Positions 34,838 through 45,685 are shown, counted from the first letter of the stretch. The stretch is 64,000 bases of DNA from Hydractinia symbiolongicarpus (GCF_029227915.1 NC_079877.1:20549851-20613850), one strand, 5' to 3'. Made by a program: numbers and translations. Notes: generated by a model from the sequence alone, not told the origin.

Positions 34838-35010
34838 CTATAGAGGGTCTTCCTTAGTCTCAGCATCATCCTCCCTTTTCTTGCCCATATGTCTAGCCGT
34901 GTGTCCTGCCACCAGGAGCGGAGCTAAACACCTTCCAATGGTACAGTACACAAGGATCCCAAGGTCTGTCATAGAGTCTCGGATTATAGGTAAAAGTCTT
35001 CCGTTCCAAT
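34838..35010 (-). pseudogene. 3' remnant of the KRQALK-type gene at a hybrid junction
   Basis: Reads IIRDSMTDLGILVYCTIGRCLAPLLVAGHTARHMGKK and ends in an acidic tail just before the MSEE gene. It matches the second half of 53430-54071 (IIRDSMADFGLLVY...LTPLLVAAHTV). Its first half is replaced by the broken end of a different polymerase gene near 35010. Confidence 0.68.
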
Positions 35011-38000
35011 GTGGTAAACGAAGGAGGCTGTGTCCATGTAACAGAGTCGCAACTTGCTACCATATTGGGGCTGCATATAGTCATAGTGGAACTATTGCAT
35101 GACCAGCTTTGACATGTCCCGGATGGCCTGGCCTATATACACCGGCTTATTCATCTTGACCTCAGTTTTAGCCATCTCTACGCCTAGGAGGTGCTTGCCG
35201 AACCTGCTTCCACTCTTGAAATTTGGTTTCATGACGAGTTTCATATACTTATCCTCGTTGGTGACCAGCTGGATGTTGCGGTGGTTCCTAATGTTCTCCA
35301 TTGTCTTGCCAAATACGCTTAAATTCATTAGCCTGTAGAAATCTATTTCAAACTCGTTTTTGGCGGCCGTTCCCAGCCTCGTGTTGTGATCTATATACCC
35401 TCTAAGTCAGGGTTTCTGGTTGAATTGGATGACCCTGCGTACCTTCCTCAGCTCAAGCCCATGTTTTATGGCCTCGTAAAGGGCTCTAATGTGTACAACG
35501 TACTTTCGCTTGTTTTCCAACTTTGGTAACAAACTCTCGACCTTGTGGACCGTCGTGCGTTCGGGTAGGAACGGCAACTCATTATGCCTATCGTGCAGTC
35601 TCCCGGGATAGTCGATATCAACTTCAAAAATGTACCCATGCCCATTGTCCCTAACGAGCCCCTCGACGCCTTTCGGTGAATGCCTCAACGTTGGAGATCC
35701 ATTTAAATCCATCTGTTGGCAGATCTTGACGCATCGCCCAGCCATACAGGTTATTAGCATCCAAATACTGCTGGTAGGATGATTCAACCCCTGGATCGAA
35801 TTGGTCTCCCATGTACTTGTTATTAGCCTTGGCATACCGGTGTGCAGCCTGAGTTATACATCCCCGGATACCTTTTTCGAACATCAGGAGCATGTCAGGG
35901 TCTGTAAGGAGTTCTAGCCTTATCCCGGTATATTTCAGTGCCGCCTTCTAGGCCAAGACAGTTGCACTGTAAAAGTGTGCAGGATCAAGCTTATAGTTTA
36001 TCAAGCACACGTCTCGAAACGTTTCAAACACGTCGGCTAATAGCAGGACGTCTGTGCTGAGGTACACATCGTGATAATCGCCCATAGTAACGTTATCACC
36101 CTCTGGAGTGATACAATTCCATACCTTTTTCGCATAGGTATAGTCATTGTCGCTGATCCCCTTCATATTCAGCTTGCTGTAGAAGGCCTCCTTGGGGGGG
36201 GGGGGGGGGTAGCTCCGACTCCTTGAATTCTTGCCATCCGTCCATGTATTCGAAGGGGTATACGCCCTTCCTGCGCATGAGTTGAAACATGTTATCCTCA
36301 TTGAAAAACCAGCGGAGACTTTTGCACTGTTCATCGTTGAGGCTGCTTGCCAATTTGTCTAGGCTTGATGCCATGAATCGACAAGGGTCGATAAACCTAA
36401 CCTCTATGGTCTTGTACTTCTCGCCATCTCCGTACCCCATACCTGCAAGGGGTACCTTGATTTTAACGTTGAAGATAATATACTTATCGGTATTTTCGGC
36501 TATACAACCAATGTCCTGGGTGTCGTACTTCTCTCCCAATTCTAAGATAAACAGGTGTGCGTCGTACCCTGAAAGATGACGGAGATATGGCTAGGTATTG
36601 TGTATCTGAGGTTGTAGATCGTGTGCGCTGCACCTCTATACAGCCACGTATAGTGGCAATGATCTGAACTTTACGGCTATACTCGCAGCCGTCAAAGGGT
36701 TTCATGCAGATATGACATTTCGATGCCTCGTCATGTTTTATTTTCAGGACTTCTGTTAGAGGTAGCATGGGTTGCTGCGGGTAGGTATTGTATAGTCTTT
36801 TAACTTCATCCTCCAGGTGGTTCACGAACCTCGTCATACAGTCCTCACCCCTGTAGACTGTTAGCGGATCCGGTACATCCCCATAGGCGAATTTTGAGTG
36901 TGTACACCATCCAGATGGTACGTGCTTACTCAGCTTTTTAGTCTTGGTCTCCCTGGCATCCTCTACCGGGATGAGTAGACTCTCGAAGTCCGCATATATG
37001 GCAAAAGGTACTTTGAATTGTTGTTGGCCATCCCTATAGTATAGCCATTTTTCAGCCTCTGTTGGCATCGTAATTTTAACTGCCCCGTGTTCCTTGCAGT
37101 AGCCATGGTGCTTGTCCCTCGATTTAACTGTAGGAAAGGCCTGTAGGCAGTTCAGGCAAAAGTGCATTTTGCCGTATTTTTCGAGGTCTCAATACCTAGG
37201 AGGCGCGATAGGCTTTTGACAGCTGTGTAGTGGGTCTTTTTGTCATCCGTCATAAGCAGCAGGTTCACCTGCTTGCTACGTCCACTGTGCTCCGATCGTC
37301 TCAGTATATTAATCTTCTTTCCCGTCACGTATAGGACATTCACTGCAATGGCCTTATTATTCATCTCGCTCTTGATGCTTGTCGGAAACTCTATACCCTC
37401 CCAATTATATAGGTCTACGTAGGGCCTCAGCTTAGTGATTCTTTGTGCATCTTTTTCCACCTCGGTATAGTGTAAGGATGCTATAACAGCCCACCTGAAA
37501 CACTCCTCATTCCCATTTTTTGGGTTAATGATGGCATTCTTGGAAACTATCCATTTTGGTGCTGCAATATATGATGAACCCCTTGTTAGCCACAAATTAT
37601 GGAAATCTACATCAAGGTGTAGGATTCGACTAATCGTAAAGCCGCTCCGAGGTAGCACAGGATGCTCCACATGTGTTTTGATTTGAGCAAACATACTGTC
37701 CAGCACGTCGTCTACGTCGCTACCCTGGAAGACTGAGGCCATATTACTATTGAACGCCGTTTTCACCTCAATGTACCCGTCGTTGGCCTCCTCCGAGGTC
37801 GTCCTCTTCTTCTACATGATCCATAGGGACAGCTGTTTCTTTGCTGAGCCCACTACCTGCCCCTCAATCAAGGTTTTCACATCGGGTCGTACCATCTTTA
37901 TATACCTGTCTACGTCAGCTCCTCCTATACTGGGAATTTGAAAGCTTCGAATGGTCCTGTGTAGTGCGTGCTTATGTTCCTGAGGTGTGAAATCTTGCCC

Positions 38001-38430
38001 CGGTTGATCATATAGATTTTGGATATCCTCGATGTAGTCTTCCTCAGCCTCCTGTTCGACCTAATCATGAAGTGTAGGCCTCGTATTAGCTGTCGTATTA
38101 TAGAGATCCATCACCCTACGTTTGAAGGCCGCATAGGTTCTCTTAACCCCATCCCTTATAGGCTTGGGACAGCATCAACTAGCCAGTTGTACCATCCTCG
38201 CATCTTTGTTGTGTCACGATCGAACGATTTTTCGACATTTCCCGTCTCTCAAAAATGTCCATGCCCTCCGGCGTTGGTACTATAATTACAAACCTGACTG
38301 TTTTTCGTTGTCCGACCCTTCTAGGTGGCCTCTTCGGTATATCATCCAAAAAAGAAATCAATTCAGCCTTGCCTAACTTGTAATATCCCGTAACTCCACG
38401 GCTTTTCGCGATATAACGTAATTGTTTCAC
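35010..38430 (-). pseudogene. DNA polymerase B, second lineage (SAP + C2H2 + PolB2), truncated
   Basis: From 38430: a SAP/Rho-N-like start (KQLRYIAKSRGVTGYYKLGKAELISFLDD), a long N-terminal region, FHNLWLTRGSSYIAAPKW and SEMNNKAIAVNVLYVTGKKINILR, then C2H2 finger HFCLNCLQAFPTVKSRDKHH. Exonuclease I is AIYADFESLLIP (Asp-x-Glu kept). Then DVLLLADVFETFRDVC, motif A YQQYLDANNLYGWAMRQDLP, motif B NLSVFGKTMENIRNH, and motif C YMDTASFVYH, where the second Asp is Ala. This spelling (DANNLYGWAM) is the common invertebrate Maverick polymerase and differs clearly from copies 1-3. Many shifts; homology ends just after motif C. The initial codon is GTG. Confidence 0.87.
36195..36211. repeat. Poly-G run inside the second-lineage polymerase
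   Basis: An unbroken run of G of roughly 16 bases (poly-C on the coding strand) at the codons for a LPPKEAF-like peptide, causing a local frame break. Either a slipped homopolymer in a dead gene or a sequencing artefact. Confidence 0.7.
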
Positions 38431-38822
38431 AGTGTGTGTGTCATTTCTTTATTGTATAGATTTTTCATTCCCGGATGATTTCATAGGGGTCAAAAACTAA
38501 CACGTCTTGACTGCACATGCGTTGATTATTAGCATCACTAGGGATTTCCCCCTTTGACTCATTTGCTAAATACTTTGATGTTCGTAGACTTTTAGGGAAT
38601 TGCACTAGAAATTTTTTGACTCATTTGCAGCATTGATGACGCCAGCATGATTATTAGGGACTAGGCTATGCATTGATTATTAGGGATGAACCATTGATAG
38701 GCACTGCTTGGTCTTGGATGGTACTGGATAACCATGGCTCAGCACTGGATGAGCAGGGATTTGTTGTGGTTGAATGTGGCATGTGCGCGCGCGGCTGCGC
38801 CAGAACATACATTCCCCTATCT
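38431..38822 (-). repeat. Terminus of the second-lineage Maverick (inverted partner at 61725)
   Basis: Non-coding end upstream of the SAP-polymerase. It contains TATACAATAAAG, repeated CCCTAATAATCA and GCAAATGAGTCAA-type blocks, and a CG-rich stretch (GCGCGCGCAC). It ends TTCCCCTATCT at 38822, against satellite sequence CTACAACGTCCCAAG. Read inward it starts AGATAGGGGAATG. The same blocks occur in the opposite direction at 61725-62120. Confidence 0.75.
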
Positions 38823-41192
38823 CTACAACGTCCCAAGTCCTTTTTCTTGACGCCATGGCCTTATATTACCGTCAACTATGTGCAAAAGCGGCTAAAGGCC
38901 GTAATATGGATGTTTGTCGTCTAATTAAGTCCTTAGACATAAATTACGTGGTTCTCCAAGCATGCGCATGTTGCCATTGGTCTAGTCATTCCAGTCTCAA
39001 TGGACAACAACGTCCCAAGTACTTTTCCTTTCCGCCATGACTTTATATCACCGTTAACTACGTGCACAGGCCGTTTAAGTCCGTAATATGGCCTTTTGCG
39101 TCCTATTAAAGACCTTAAAAGTAAATGATGTGGTTCCACGAGCCTCCGCATGTCACCATTGGCCTTTGAGATTAAATGGACTACAACGTCCCAAGCCATT
39201 TTCTTTGCCGGCATGGACTTATAACATCGTCAACTGAGTGAACAGCCTTCTTTAGACCGTAAAATGGCCTTTTGCCGCCTAATAAAGGCGTTACACGTAA
39301 ATGACATCGTTCCAGGTGTCCGCGGAGGCTGCCATTGCACTAGTCCTTCCAATCTGAATAAGCTACAACATCCAAACGCGTGTCCCTTGCCATCATGGCC
39401 TTACATTTCCATCAACTACGTGCATAGCCTTCCAAAGGCCGTAATATGGCCTTTTTACGGCCTAATAAAAGCCTTACACATAAGCAACCTTGTTCCACAA
39501 GCCTCCGCATGTCACCATTGGTCTAGTCTTTCCAGTCTCTATGGACAACAACGTCCTAAGTCGTTTTCCTTGACAGCTTATATCAAAGTCAACTACATGC
39601 ACAGGCCGCTAAATGCTGCAATATTGCTTTTTGCCGCCTAATTAAGGCCTTAAAGATAAATCACGTGGTTCAGCGTGTCCGCGCAGGTTGCCATTGGTCT
39701 AGTCCTTCCAGTCTCAATAGCCTACAACGTCATAATTTATTTTCCTTGGCACCATGACCTTCTATCACACTCAACAACGTGCAAAGCCGCTAAAGGCTGT
39801 ATTATAGGTTTTTGCCATCTAAGGAAGTCCTTACACGTAAATCACGTGGCTCCACGAGAATGCGCATATTGCCATTTGTCTAGTCCATCCAGTCTCAATG
39901 GACTACAACATCCCAAGTTGTTTTCGTTAGCGCCATGGCCCTTTAACAGCGTGAAATACCAGCACAGGCCGTTAAAGCCTGCAATATTGCCTTCTACCGC
40001 CTAATAAAGGCCTTACACTTAAATCACGAAATTCCACGAGCCTGGGTAGGTTATGATCAGTCTAATCCTTCCAGTCTCAATGGACTACAACGTTCGAAGT
40101 CGTTTTTCTTGTCACCATGACCTTATATCACCGTCAAATACATGCACAGGCCGCTAAACGCTGTATTATCGCATTTTGCAGCCTAATAAAGGCCTTACAC
40201 AAAAATCACGTGGTTTCAGGTATCCCCGCAGGTTAACCTTGGTCTAGTTAGGGTTAGTCCTTCCTAGTCCTTCAAGATTTAATGGAGAACAACTTCTCAA
40301 GTCATTTTCCATTGCGCCATGGTCTTTTAGCACCGTCAACTGCGTGCACAGGCCACTAAAGGCTGTAATATGGCCTTTCTCCGCCTAATAAAGGCCTTAC
40401 ACAAAAATCACGTGGTTCCACGTGTCCACACAGGTTGTGATTGGTACAGTTCTTCCAGTATCAATAGACTACAACGTCCTAAGTTGCTTTCCTTGACGCC
40501 ATGGCCTTATATCACCGTCAAGTACATGCACAGGCCGCTAAAGGCTGTAATGTTTCCTTCTACCGCCTAATAAAGGCCTAACACGAAAATAACGTGGTTC
40601 CAGGTGTCCTCGCAGTTTGGCATTGGTCTAGTCTTTCCAGTCTCAATGAACTACAACGTCCCAAGTTGTTTCCCTTGACGCCATGGCCTTATATCAACAT
40701 CAAAAACGTGCACTGGCCGCTAATTGCTGTAATATAACCTTTTGCAGCCTGATTAAGGCCTTACACGTAAATCACGAGGTTCAGCGTGTCTGCGCAGGTT
40801 GCCACTGGTCTAGTCCTTTCAGTCTCAATGGACTACAACTATCCAAGTTGTTTTCCTTGACCCCATGGCTTTATATCACCGTCAAGTATTTACACAAGCC
40901 GTTAAATGCTGTAATATGGACTTTTGCAGCCTAATTAAGGTCTTACACGTAAATCACGTAGTTCAACGTGCCCGCACAGGTTGCCAATTGTTTTTTTCTT
41001 CCAGTCTCAATAAACTCAACTTCCCAAGTCGTTTTCCTTGGCCGCATGGCTTTATATCACCGTCAACTACGTGTAAAACCGCTAAAGGCCATAATATGGC
41101 CCTTTTCCGCCTAATAAAGGCCTCAGACAAAAATGACGTCGTTCCAGGTGTCCGTGTAGGTTGCTATTGCTCTATACAAAAATACAACGTCC
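38823..41192. repeat. Satellite block B, about 180-bp unit, about 13 copies
   Basis: Same unit as block A (CAGTCTCAATGGACTACAA, CGTCCCAAGT, GGCCTTATATCACCGTCAA, AAAGGCCTTACAC landmarks). It ends in the middle of a unit at ACAACGTCC, where the 17.8-kb Maverick begins. Block C resumes at CAAGTCGTTTTCC, the next bases of the unit, so B and C are one array split by the insertion. Confidence 0.9.
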
Positions 41193-41197
41193 GAAGT
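41193..41197. repeat. Left target-site duplication (GAAGT)
   Basis: GAAGT at 41193-41197 pairs with CAAGT at 58997-59001. The undisturbed satellite reads CCCAAGTCG here, so one base has changed on the left. A five-base duplication fits best; six cannot be excluded because of the mutation. Confidence 0.65.
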
Positions 41198-41243
41198 AGT
41201 AGTAGCAGGAGATGAATTTAAGTAGGTATGATACCTTTACCCC
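41198..41243 (+). repeat. Left terminal inverted repeat of the 17.8-kb Maverick
   Basis: About 46 bp, from AGTAGTAGCAGG through TTAAGTAGGTATGATACC to TTTACCCC. It matches the inverted right end with about three mismatches. The neighbouring DUF4116-like frame starts within it (ATG at 41228). Confidence 0.85.
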
Positions 41244-41686
41244 GTCAAAACCCCGCCAATCTCATGACTCAAGAAATGTGTACTGGGGCGGTCGAATTGG
41301 CACCTTTGCTACTCAAGTGTGTCCCGGACCATATCAAGACCCAGGAAATGTGTACCAGGGCGGTTCAATCGAAACCCCGGCTGATCAAGGATATTCCGGA
41401 CTCTCTCAAGACCCGGGCAATGTGTACCGGGGTGGTTCAAGGGAGACCATGGCTGATCAAGGATGTTCCGAACGTCCTAAAAACTCAAGAAATGTGCGCT
41501 ATGGCGGTTCAAAAGACTCCCTGGATGCTCATGTATGTTCCGGATCATTTCAAGACGCAAGAGATGTGTACCGGGGCGGTCGAATTGGCACCGTTGCTAC
41601 TCAAGTTTGTTCCGAGCCATCTAATGACTCATAAAATGCAAGCCAGATTCGGGCTCAAAATAAACAATAACTACAAGGCACTGTGA
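41228..41686 (+). CDS. DUF4116-like repeat protein
   Basis: 152 codons of roughly 25-residue repeats: MTQEMCTGAVELAPLLLKCVP, IKTQEMCTRAVQSKPRLIKDIP, KTRAMC, KTQEMCAMAVQKTPWMLMYVP, KTQEMCTGAVELAPLLLKFVP. This PDHxKTQEMCxxAVxxxPxxLxxVP pattern fits DUF4116-type helical repeats found in giant viruses and some bacteria and arthropods (assignment from pattern). The frame is open. The role is unknown; protein-protein binding is likely for helical repeats. It is the outermost gene, starting inside the terminal repeat; a relative is at 62979-63782. Confidence 0.72.
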   Translation: MIPLPRQNPANLMTQEMCTGAVELAPLLLKCVPDHIKTQEMCTRAVQSKPRLIKDIPDSLKTRAMCTGVVQGRPWLIKDVPNVLKTQEMCAMAVQKTPWMLMYVPDHFKTQEMCTGAVELAPLLLKFVPSHLMTHKMQARFGLKINNNYKAL

Positions 41687-41839
41687 TGGCTCTGATATAG
41701 TACTCGATTAGTATGACCGATGTTTCTGCGGGCGCAGACTCCTTGTAATGGCCAGGCTGCTTACAATGGCGGCAGTTGCTCTAGTTCCAAGACCACTTAG
41801 AAGAACTCTATTTGAACTCTCTTATCACCAAATAAAAGG
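41687..41839. other. Short non-coding gap
   Basis: No gene seen. The AT-rich CACCAAATAAAAGG just before 41840 may serve as the start-proximal box of the next gene. Confidence 0.35.
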
Positions 41840-42377
41840 ATGTTCAAATTCGGTGACGAGAATGTTAAATAAAGAGAATTTTACAACAACAAAGCTAAAC
41901 CGCTAAATATCGATGAAGTAAATGTTGAAAATATTATATTAAACGAGCCCAGTCCAGCAAACAAGGGTAAAGATGAACGCTTCGTGATTGCCTATAAAAA
42001 TGACGACAACCTAGGTCCCTTACTGATTAAGACACCCAAAAAGATTCATTCCAAGGGTGCCTCACGTTACTCGGAGGCTTCAGCACTCACCATGTCATTT
42101 AATCTCACCAACCACCCCGAGTGGCTAGAAAACTACAAGAGAATCCTGACCAAGGTAGAGTACTTGGGGGGTCACTGCTTCATTACTCCCCTTGTGAAAA
42201 AAGGGCGATAAGCTGAAGGAGTGGGAGGGCAAAATCAAAACCAATTTCCACAAGAAAAAGGTACCGGAGGACAGCTGCGAATGCAAGGCTATCATCAAGC
42301 CCGCGGGCATCTGCAGGCAAGGCCAAAACTACTACATGCAGACATACTTGGAAGAGTGCAAGTATAAGGATGTCTAG
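41840..42377 (+). pseudogene. DUF5871-like Maverick protein
   Basis: Starts MFKFGDENVK, then a stop, YNNKAKPLNIDEVNVENIILNEP, a glycine/lysine link, RFVIAYKNDDNLGPLLIKTPKKIHSKGASRYSEASALTMSFNL, HPEWLENYKRILTKVEYL. After a frame slip near 42198 it continues KLKEWEGKI to KYKDV. The TPK...SKGASRY...ALTMSF arrangement resembles DUF5871, a family widespread in large DNA viruses; the match is by pattern only. The partial relative at 62230-62640 shares the MFKFG start and PLNI..VNIENIVL. Second outermost gene in both. Confidence 0.6.
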
Positions 42378-42489
42378 TTTCATGGTTCCAGCTACCTTAG
42401 CGATTCCGATGAAGATAAAAACGAAGGTTCCACCGTCTTGTAAGTGCTTGTCAAGGCTTGTATGGTTGCCCTCAGCCATACAAACAAAC

Positions 42490-42768
42490 ATGAAGGTTGC
42501 AGAACTCAAAAAAGAAGCGAAAGCGCTGGGTATTAGGGGCTACTCAACTATGAACAGGACCTCTCTTCTGGAGGCGATCTACAAGGCCAAGTTCAAGGAC
42601 GTCTCAAGTCAAACAGACGGGCCCTATTGCAAGCCCTGCACTAGGATTGCTTGGCGGAGGAATCTTGAACAATACTAGAGAGAGCTCGATAAAAGACAGC
42701 GACGTGTTATACTTGACTGTGGCCTTATCATTGATCAAGGCACGGGAGAAGTGCTCGAAATCGTCTAG
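42490..42768 (+). pseudogene. SAP/Rho-N-like small protein
   Basis: Starts MKVAELKKEAKALGIRGYSTMNRTSLLEAIYKAKF, a helix-extension-helix resembling SAP or Rho-N domains, which bind nucleic acid. Then TDGPYCKPC (a CxxC), and after one in-frame stop (LEQY-stop) RELDKRQRRVILDCGLIIDQGTGEVLEIV. 93 codons. It is convergent with the minus-strand gene ending at 42812. The same module starts the second-lineage polymerase (38430 and about 62109). Confidence 0.62.
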
Positions 42769-42811
42769 TATGTATGAACAACATATTAGACTCTATAAGC
42801 GGGCGGCTCTT

Positions 42812-43462
42812 CTAAATACCGCTGACATACTGCGCAGATTGAAGTTTTTTTAATAGTTCATCCTTGGCTTCCTCACGGCCCTTTGCGACAAGCTGCTGTC
42901 GTTCCCTATCATTGATCGTGTTTACAATCTTTCGCGTTCGTTGACGTATCTGTTCCTTGAGCATCATATATTTGCTCTTTTCCTGCATAATCAAGCTGAA
43001 CTCATAGTCGCTGATCACCCCATTTTCCACTGCCTTGCTAATGAGATCGACAACAGAGTTGAGCTTAGTCTCTGCTAGTAGCCTGATGCCCTCGTGTTTT
43101 TTACTCTTGACACCTAGCCTCTTTCCCACGTTCCGCAGACCCGCTTGCCCCAACCCTACGGCGATCGTGATACCACCCATAGCCACACCTAGTGGTACAC
43201 CAATTCCCGACAGCATGCTGCCTATTCCAACCCCGCTGGTGATTGCAGATACAGCGAGTAGCCCATGATTGGTATATCTCACCCACGTACAATGCATTTT
43301 GAGCTTTTTAGCGAGCTTGACCCGCTTTTTAATCTCACTACGTAGGTACTACTCGACTTCTTCGATTTTGCCGAGTCTGTAGACTTGTGAAGTGTCCTGC
43401 TCCTCCGTGCCAACGGGAGGTGCAGAAGGTAAACTCGGATAAAGCTTAGCAATCTCTGTCAT
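42812..43462 (-). pseudogene. Conserved glycine-rich membrane protein of Mavericks
   Basis: ATG at 43462 (MTEIAKLYPSLPSAPP), one stop after KIEEVE, then LRSEIKKRVKLAKKLKMH, two hydrophobic glycine-rich segments (LLAVSAITSGVGIGSMLSGIGVPLGVAMGGITIAVGL) and a helical tail (KHEGIRLLAETKLNSVVDLISKAVENGVISDYEFSLIMQEKSKY). This layout (YPxLP start, GxGxxS hydrophobic pair, LISKAL..G.ISDxEF) recurs in cnidarian Maverick proteins as I remember them. The role is unknown, perhaps membrane penetration or assembly. It begins one base after the stop of the penton-like gene. Confidence 0.68.
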
Positions 43463-43463
43463 T

Positions 43464-44140
43464 TTATTCTATAAGAATATGCATCGTTAATCCCACGTGA
43501 GGGTTCTTTTCGTTTTGGTACTCGTCTATTAGCATAAACTCTAACCTGTCTGTTGAACCTTTAAGGGGAAGGTACACGGGGTTATCGAAACTCCAGGTAA
43601 GCATGTCTCCCCAAGCGTTTAGCTCTTTGATGCGAAGAAGGGCTAGTATATTGGATTTCTCACCACTTAAAAGAGAATAATCCGGATCCAACTGGTTACA
43701 CGTGAGTCTCAGCCGCTGGTGAACGTCAGTCTTGTAGCGGCTGTCATGGTCGCCCTCTGTGAACAGTACTTTGGCATCAGCCCCATAACCCATAAGGTCC
43801 TGTAGTGGTTGATCAATTAGCACACTGTACCCCTTGTTAACCCGGAGTCTGCAGACTCCGTTCTTGAGCACAAGAGCTTGATCCTGTCCCCAGATTGGCT
43901 GTTGATTATGGCCACGATATCCTCGATTTGATATAGACCCTGATCAATCGAAATGAGGACTTCCAACGGTCCGGTATTCATCTTAGCCCCCGCCTTATAT
44001 ATGTTGATCTCGCTCTTAGTGAAGAGGTTCCAACACGTAGGGCAAATACTGATAGACTTTAGAGCCATCCTCGTGTTTTCCCACAGATGGCGCTTGAATA
44101 TCGTAGGTTCCCCGGCATCCGTAATATACAATTGCTTCAT
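43464..44140 (-). pseudogene. Penton-like minor capsid protein (single jelly roll, probable)
   Basis: Starts MKQLYITDAGEPTIFKRHLWENTRMALKSISI, then beta-rich GPLEVLISIDQGLYQIEDIVAIINSQSG. After a frame slip near 43850 come CRLRVNKGYSVLIDQPLQDLMGYG, LRLTCNQLDPDYSLLSGEKSNILALLRI, TWSFDNPVYLPLKGSTDRLEFMLID and VGLTMHILIE. Length (about 225), beta pattern and position beside the capsid module fit the penton or minor capsid of Polintons. The assignment is by pattern and context. Divergent from the gene at 44161, with only 20 bp between the starts. Confidence 0.6.
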
Positions 44141-44160
44141 CTTTTCTTCTAACAAGAAAC

Positions 44161-45299
44161 ATGAACATTTACAGCTATAATCACAAGGCAAAGTACAAGT
44201 CAAATAGAGGTGAATGGCCTCTCCGTGTACTCCGATTGGAGCATCAAGACCTCTACGTGTCTACCGAATCACACATCTCCATATCTTTTCCAGAGTTCAC
44301 GAAACACCCCATCAAAGTCCCCACTAACCTGTTGAACGATACCGTGAGTGTAAATTGGAGTGGTTAAACTCTTGACTACTGGAATATACAAGTGAACTTC
44401 GCTTGTCATTGTGCAGGCACCGCCTTGAGCATCTCTGCCAAACACCTAAAAGGCTCCGTGCCTCTCATCAATTCCATTTTCAAATTCCACGTCTATTACC
44501 ACATGCGACGTATCCTGGCGAGAACGAAGGTACCCATGCCATACGATGACGGCTTCTCGCAATACGAGAACCCTTATTCAACCTCGGATTACGCGCAGGT
44601 CTGCAGAGAATATGGTGCCGACCCCAATGCTCTGTACAAGTCCAAAGCTCTCATGTCATCGTTGACAAACGGTAGATGGTGGCCTCAAGCTGATGGCGAT
44701 TGGGCCAAGTTCATCACCTCCACGAGCCAAGGCCTGACATCGGAAGGCCTGACGAAGCTTAGCGAGAGCCTTCGCGTTTACGTGATCTTGCTACTAGGAT
44801 CTCAAGCTGATGGTAAAGCATCACTTCTAGGCTCGGATGCGGGCAACTTCACAGCGAGACAGATACTTTTACAGAAATTCGAAGCCATGGTACAGCGTGA
44901 GGAGAACGTAGGTCAAGACACTAACGAGTTTCAAAAGGTGCTCCAATATGCTGGGACTCCAGTAAACTTTGCCGTAATGCAAAACGTGTACATGCTACCA
45001 TCCGATATGAACCTGCGCATCGGTAAAATCGTCGGGTATAACAACAACATCTTGATCGCGTCCGCGAGTACGATGATTGGTATACGGCTAGACAAAAACA
45101 ACAAGCCTGATATTGGAACCGCGTTCCGCGTTGCTGCTGCGCAGCCTCGGGGTATAAAACCCACCAGGTCACCACCTCGGCAAGAAATTGTGAGAGGTGG
45201 TTGCTCTCCTGATAGAAACACCAACGACGCGAAGACACCAAGGCCACATTGGTTTCGGCGGGAGTAGGCCTCATCCTAGCCTATCTCTGGTGGAAGTAA
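44161..45299 (+). pseudogene. Structural-module protein with C-terminal membrane anchor
   Basis: Starts MNIYSYNHKAKYKSNRGEW, a beta-rich N-terminus (DLYVSTESHISISFPEF, VPTNLLNDTVSVNW), then one stop (44368) in frame with the long continuation: YDDGFSQYENPYSTSDYAQVC, NGRWWPQADGDWAKFITSTSQG, SESLRVYVILLLGSQADGK, FEAMVQREENVG, AVMQNVYMLPSDMNLRIGKIVGYNNNILIASASTM. A late frameshift (about 45150-45240) hides the original end, which in the other frame is a membrane helix (ATLVSAGVGLILAYLWWK, stop at 45297). About 380 residues; family unknown. It lies between the penton-like and capsid genes. Confidence 0.6.
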
Positions 45300-45342
45300 A
45301 GGTCTAATGTATTTTGTCAACATACTAGACTCTCAACGATCC

Positions 45343-45685
45343 TTACTTCCCAGCCCTCCCGACATAGGCCACGACTAACGCGACGACAGCAGCTAAAGCC
45401 ATGTACAAGTGCTTGGCTGCGAATTCGACGACTCTCGCTCTAAAGAACGAGACAAATTGTGCCGATAATCCCTGGTAGCGAATTACCCGCTTTCCCTGCT
45501 ATATACTTCAGGAATTTTCCAAGTCTTTCAAGCTGCTTTTGTACGAAGCCTTTCCCACCCCCAGCGGCAGTTCCTCCGGCGGCACCTCCACCACCTCCAG
45601 TAACAGCGAGCACGATGGTTGATACGAGCAAGTCAACGGCGTAGACGATGCTCGCGATAGTCAAGCCTTGTTTCTTGAACAACAT
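45343..45685 (-). pseudogene. Small two-anchor glycine-rich membrane protein
   Basis: Starts MLFKKQGLTIASIVYAVDLLVSTIVLAV, a membrane segment, then a Gly/Ala linker (GGGGGAAGG) and an amphipathic stretch KGFVQKQLERLGKFLKYIAGKAG. A frame slip near 45470 leads to SAQFVSFFRARVVEFAAKHLYMALAAVVALVVAYVGRAGK, a second membrane segment. About 115 residues. Its start overlaps the end of the coiled-coil gene by 25 bases. Lytic or assembly roles are possible for such a protein but unproven. Confidence 0.6.

Noticed and set aside
41212-41634. 140-codon Gly/Ser/Arg-rich frame overlapping the DUF4116-like gene
   Set aside because: Shadow frame of the 25-residue repeats; the other frame matches a known repeat pattern and its relative at 63 kb.
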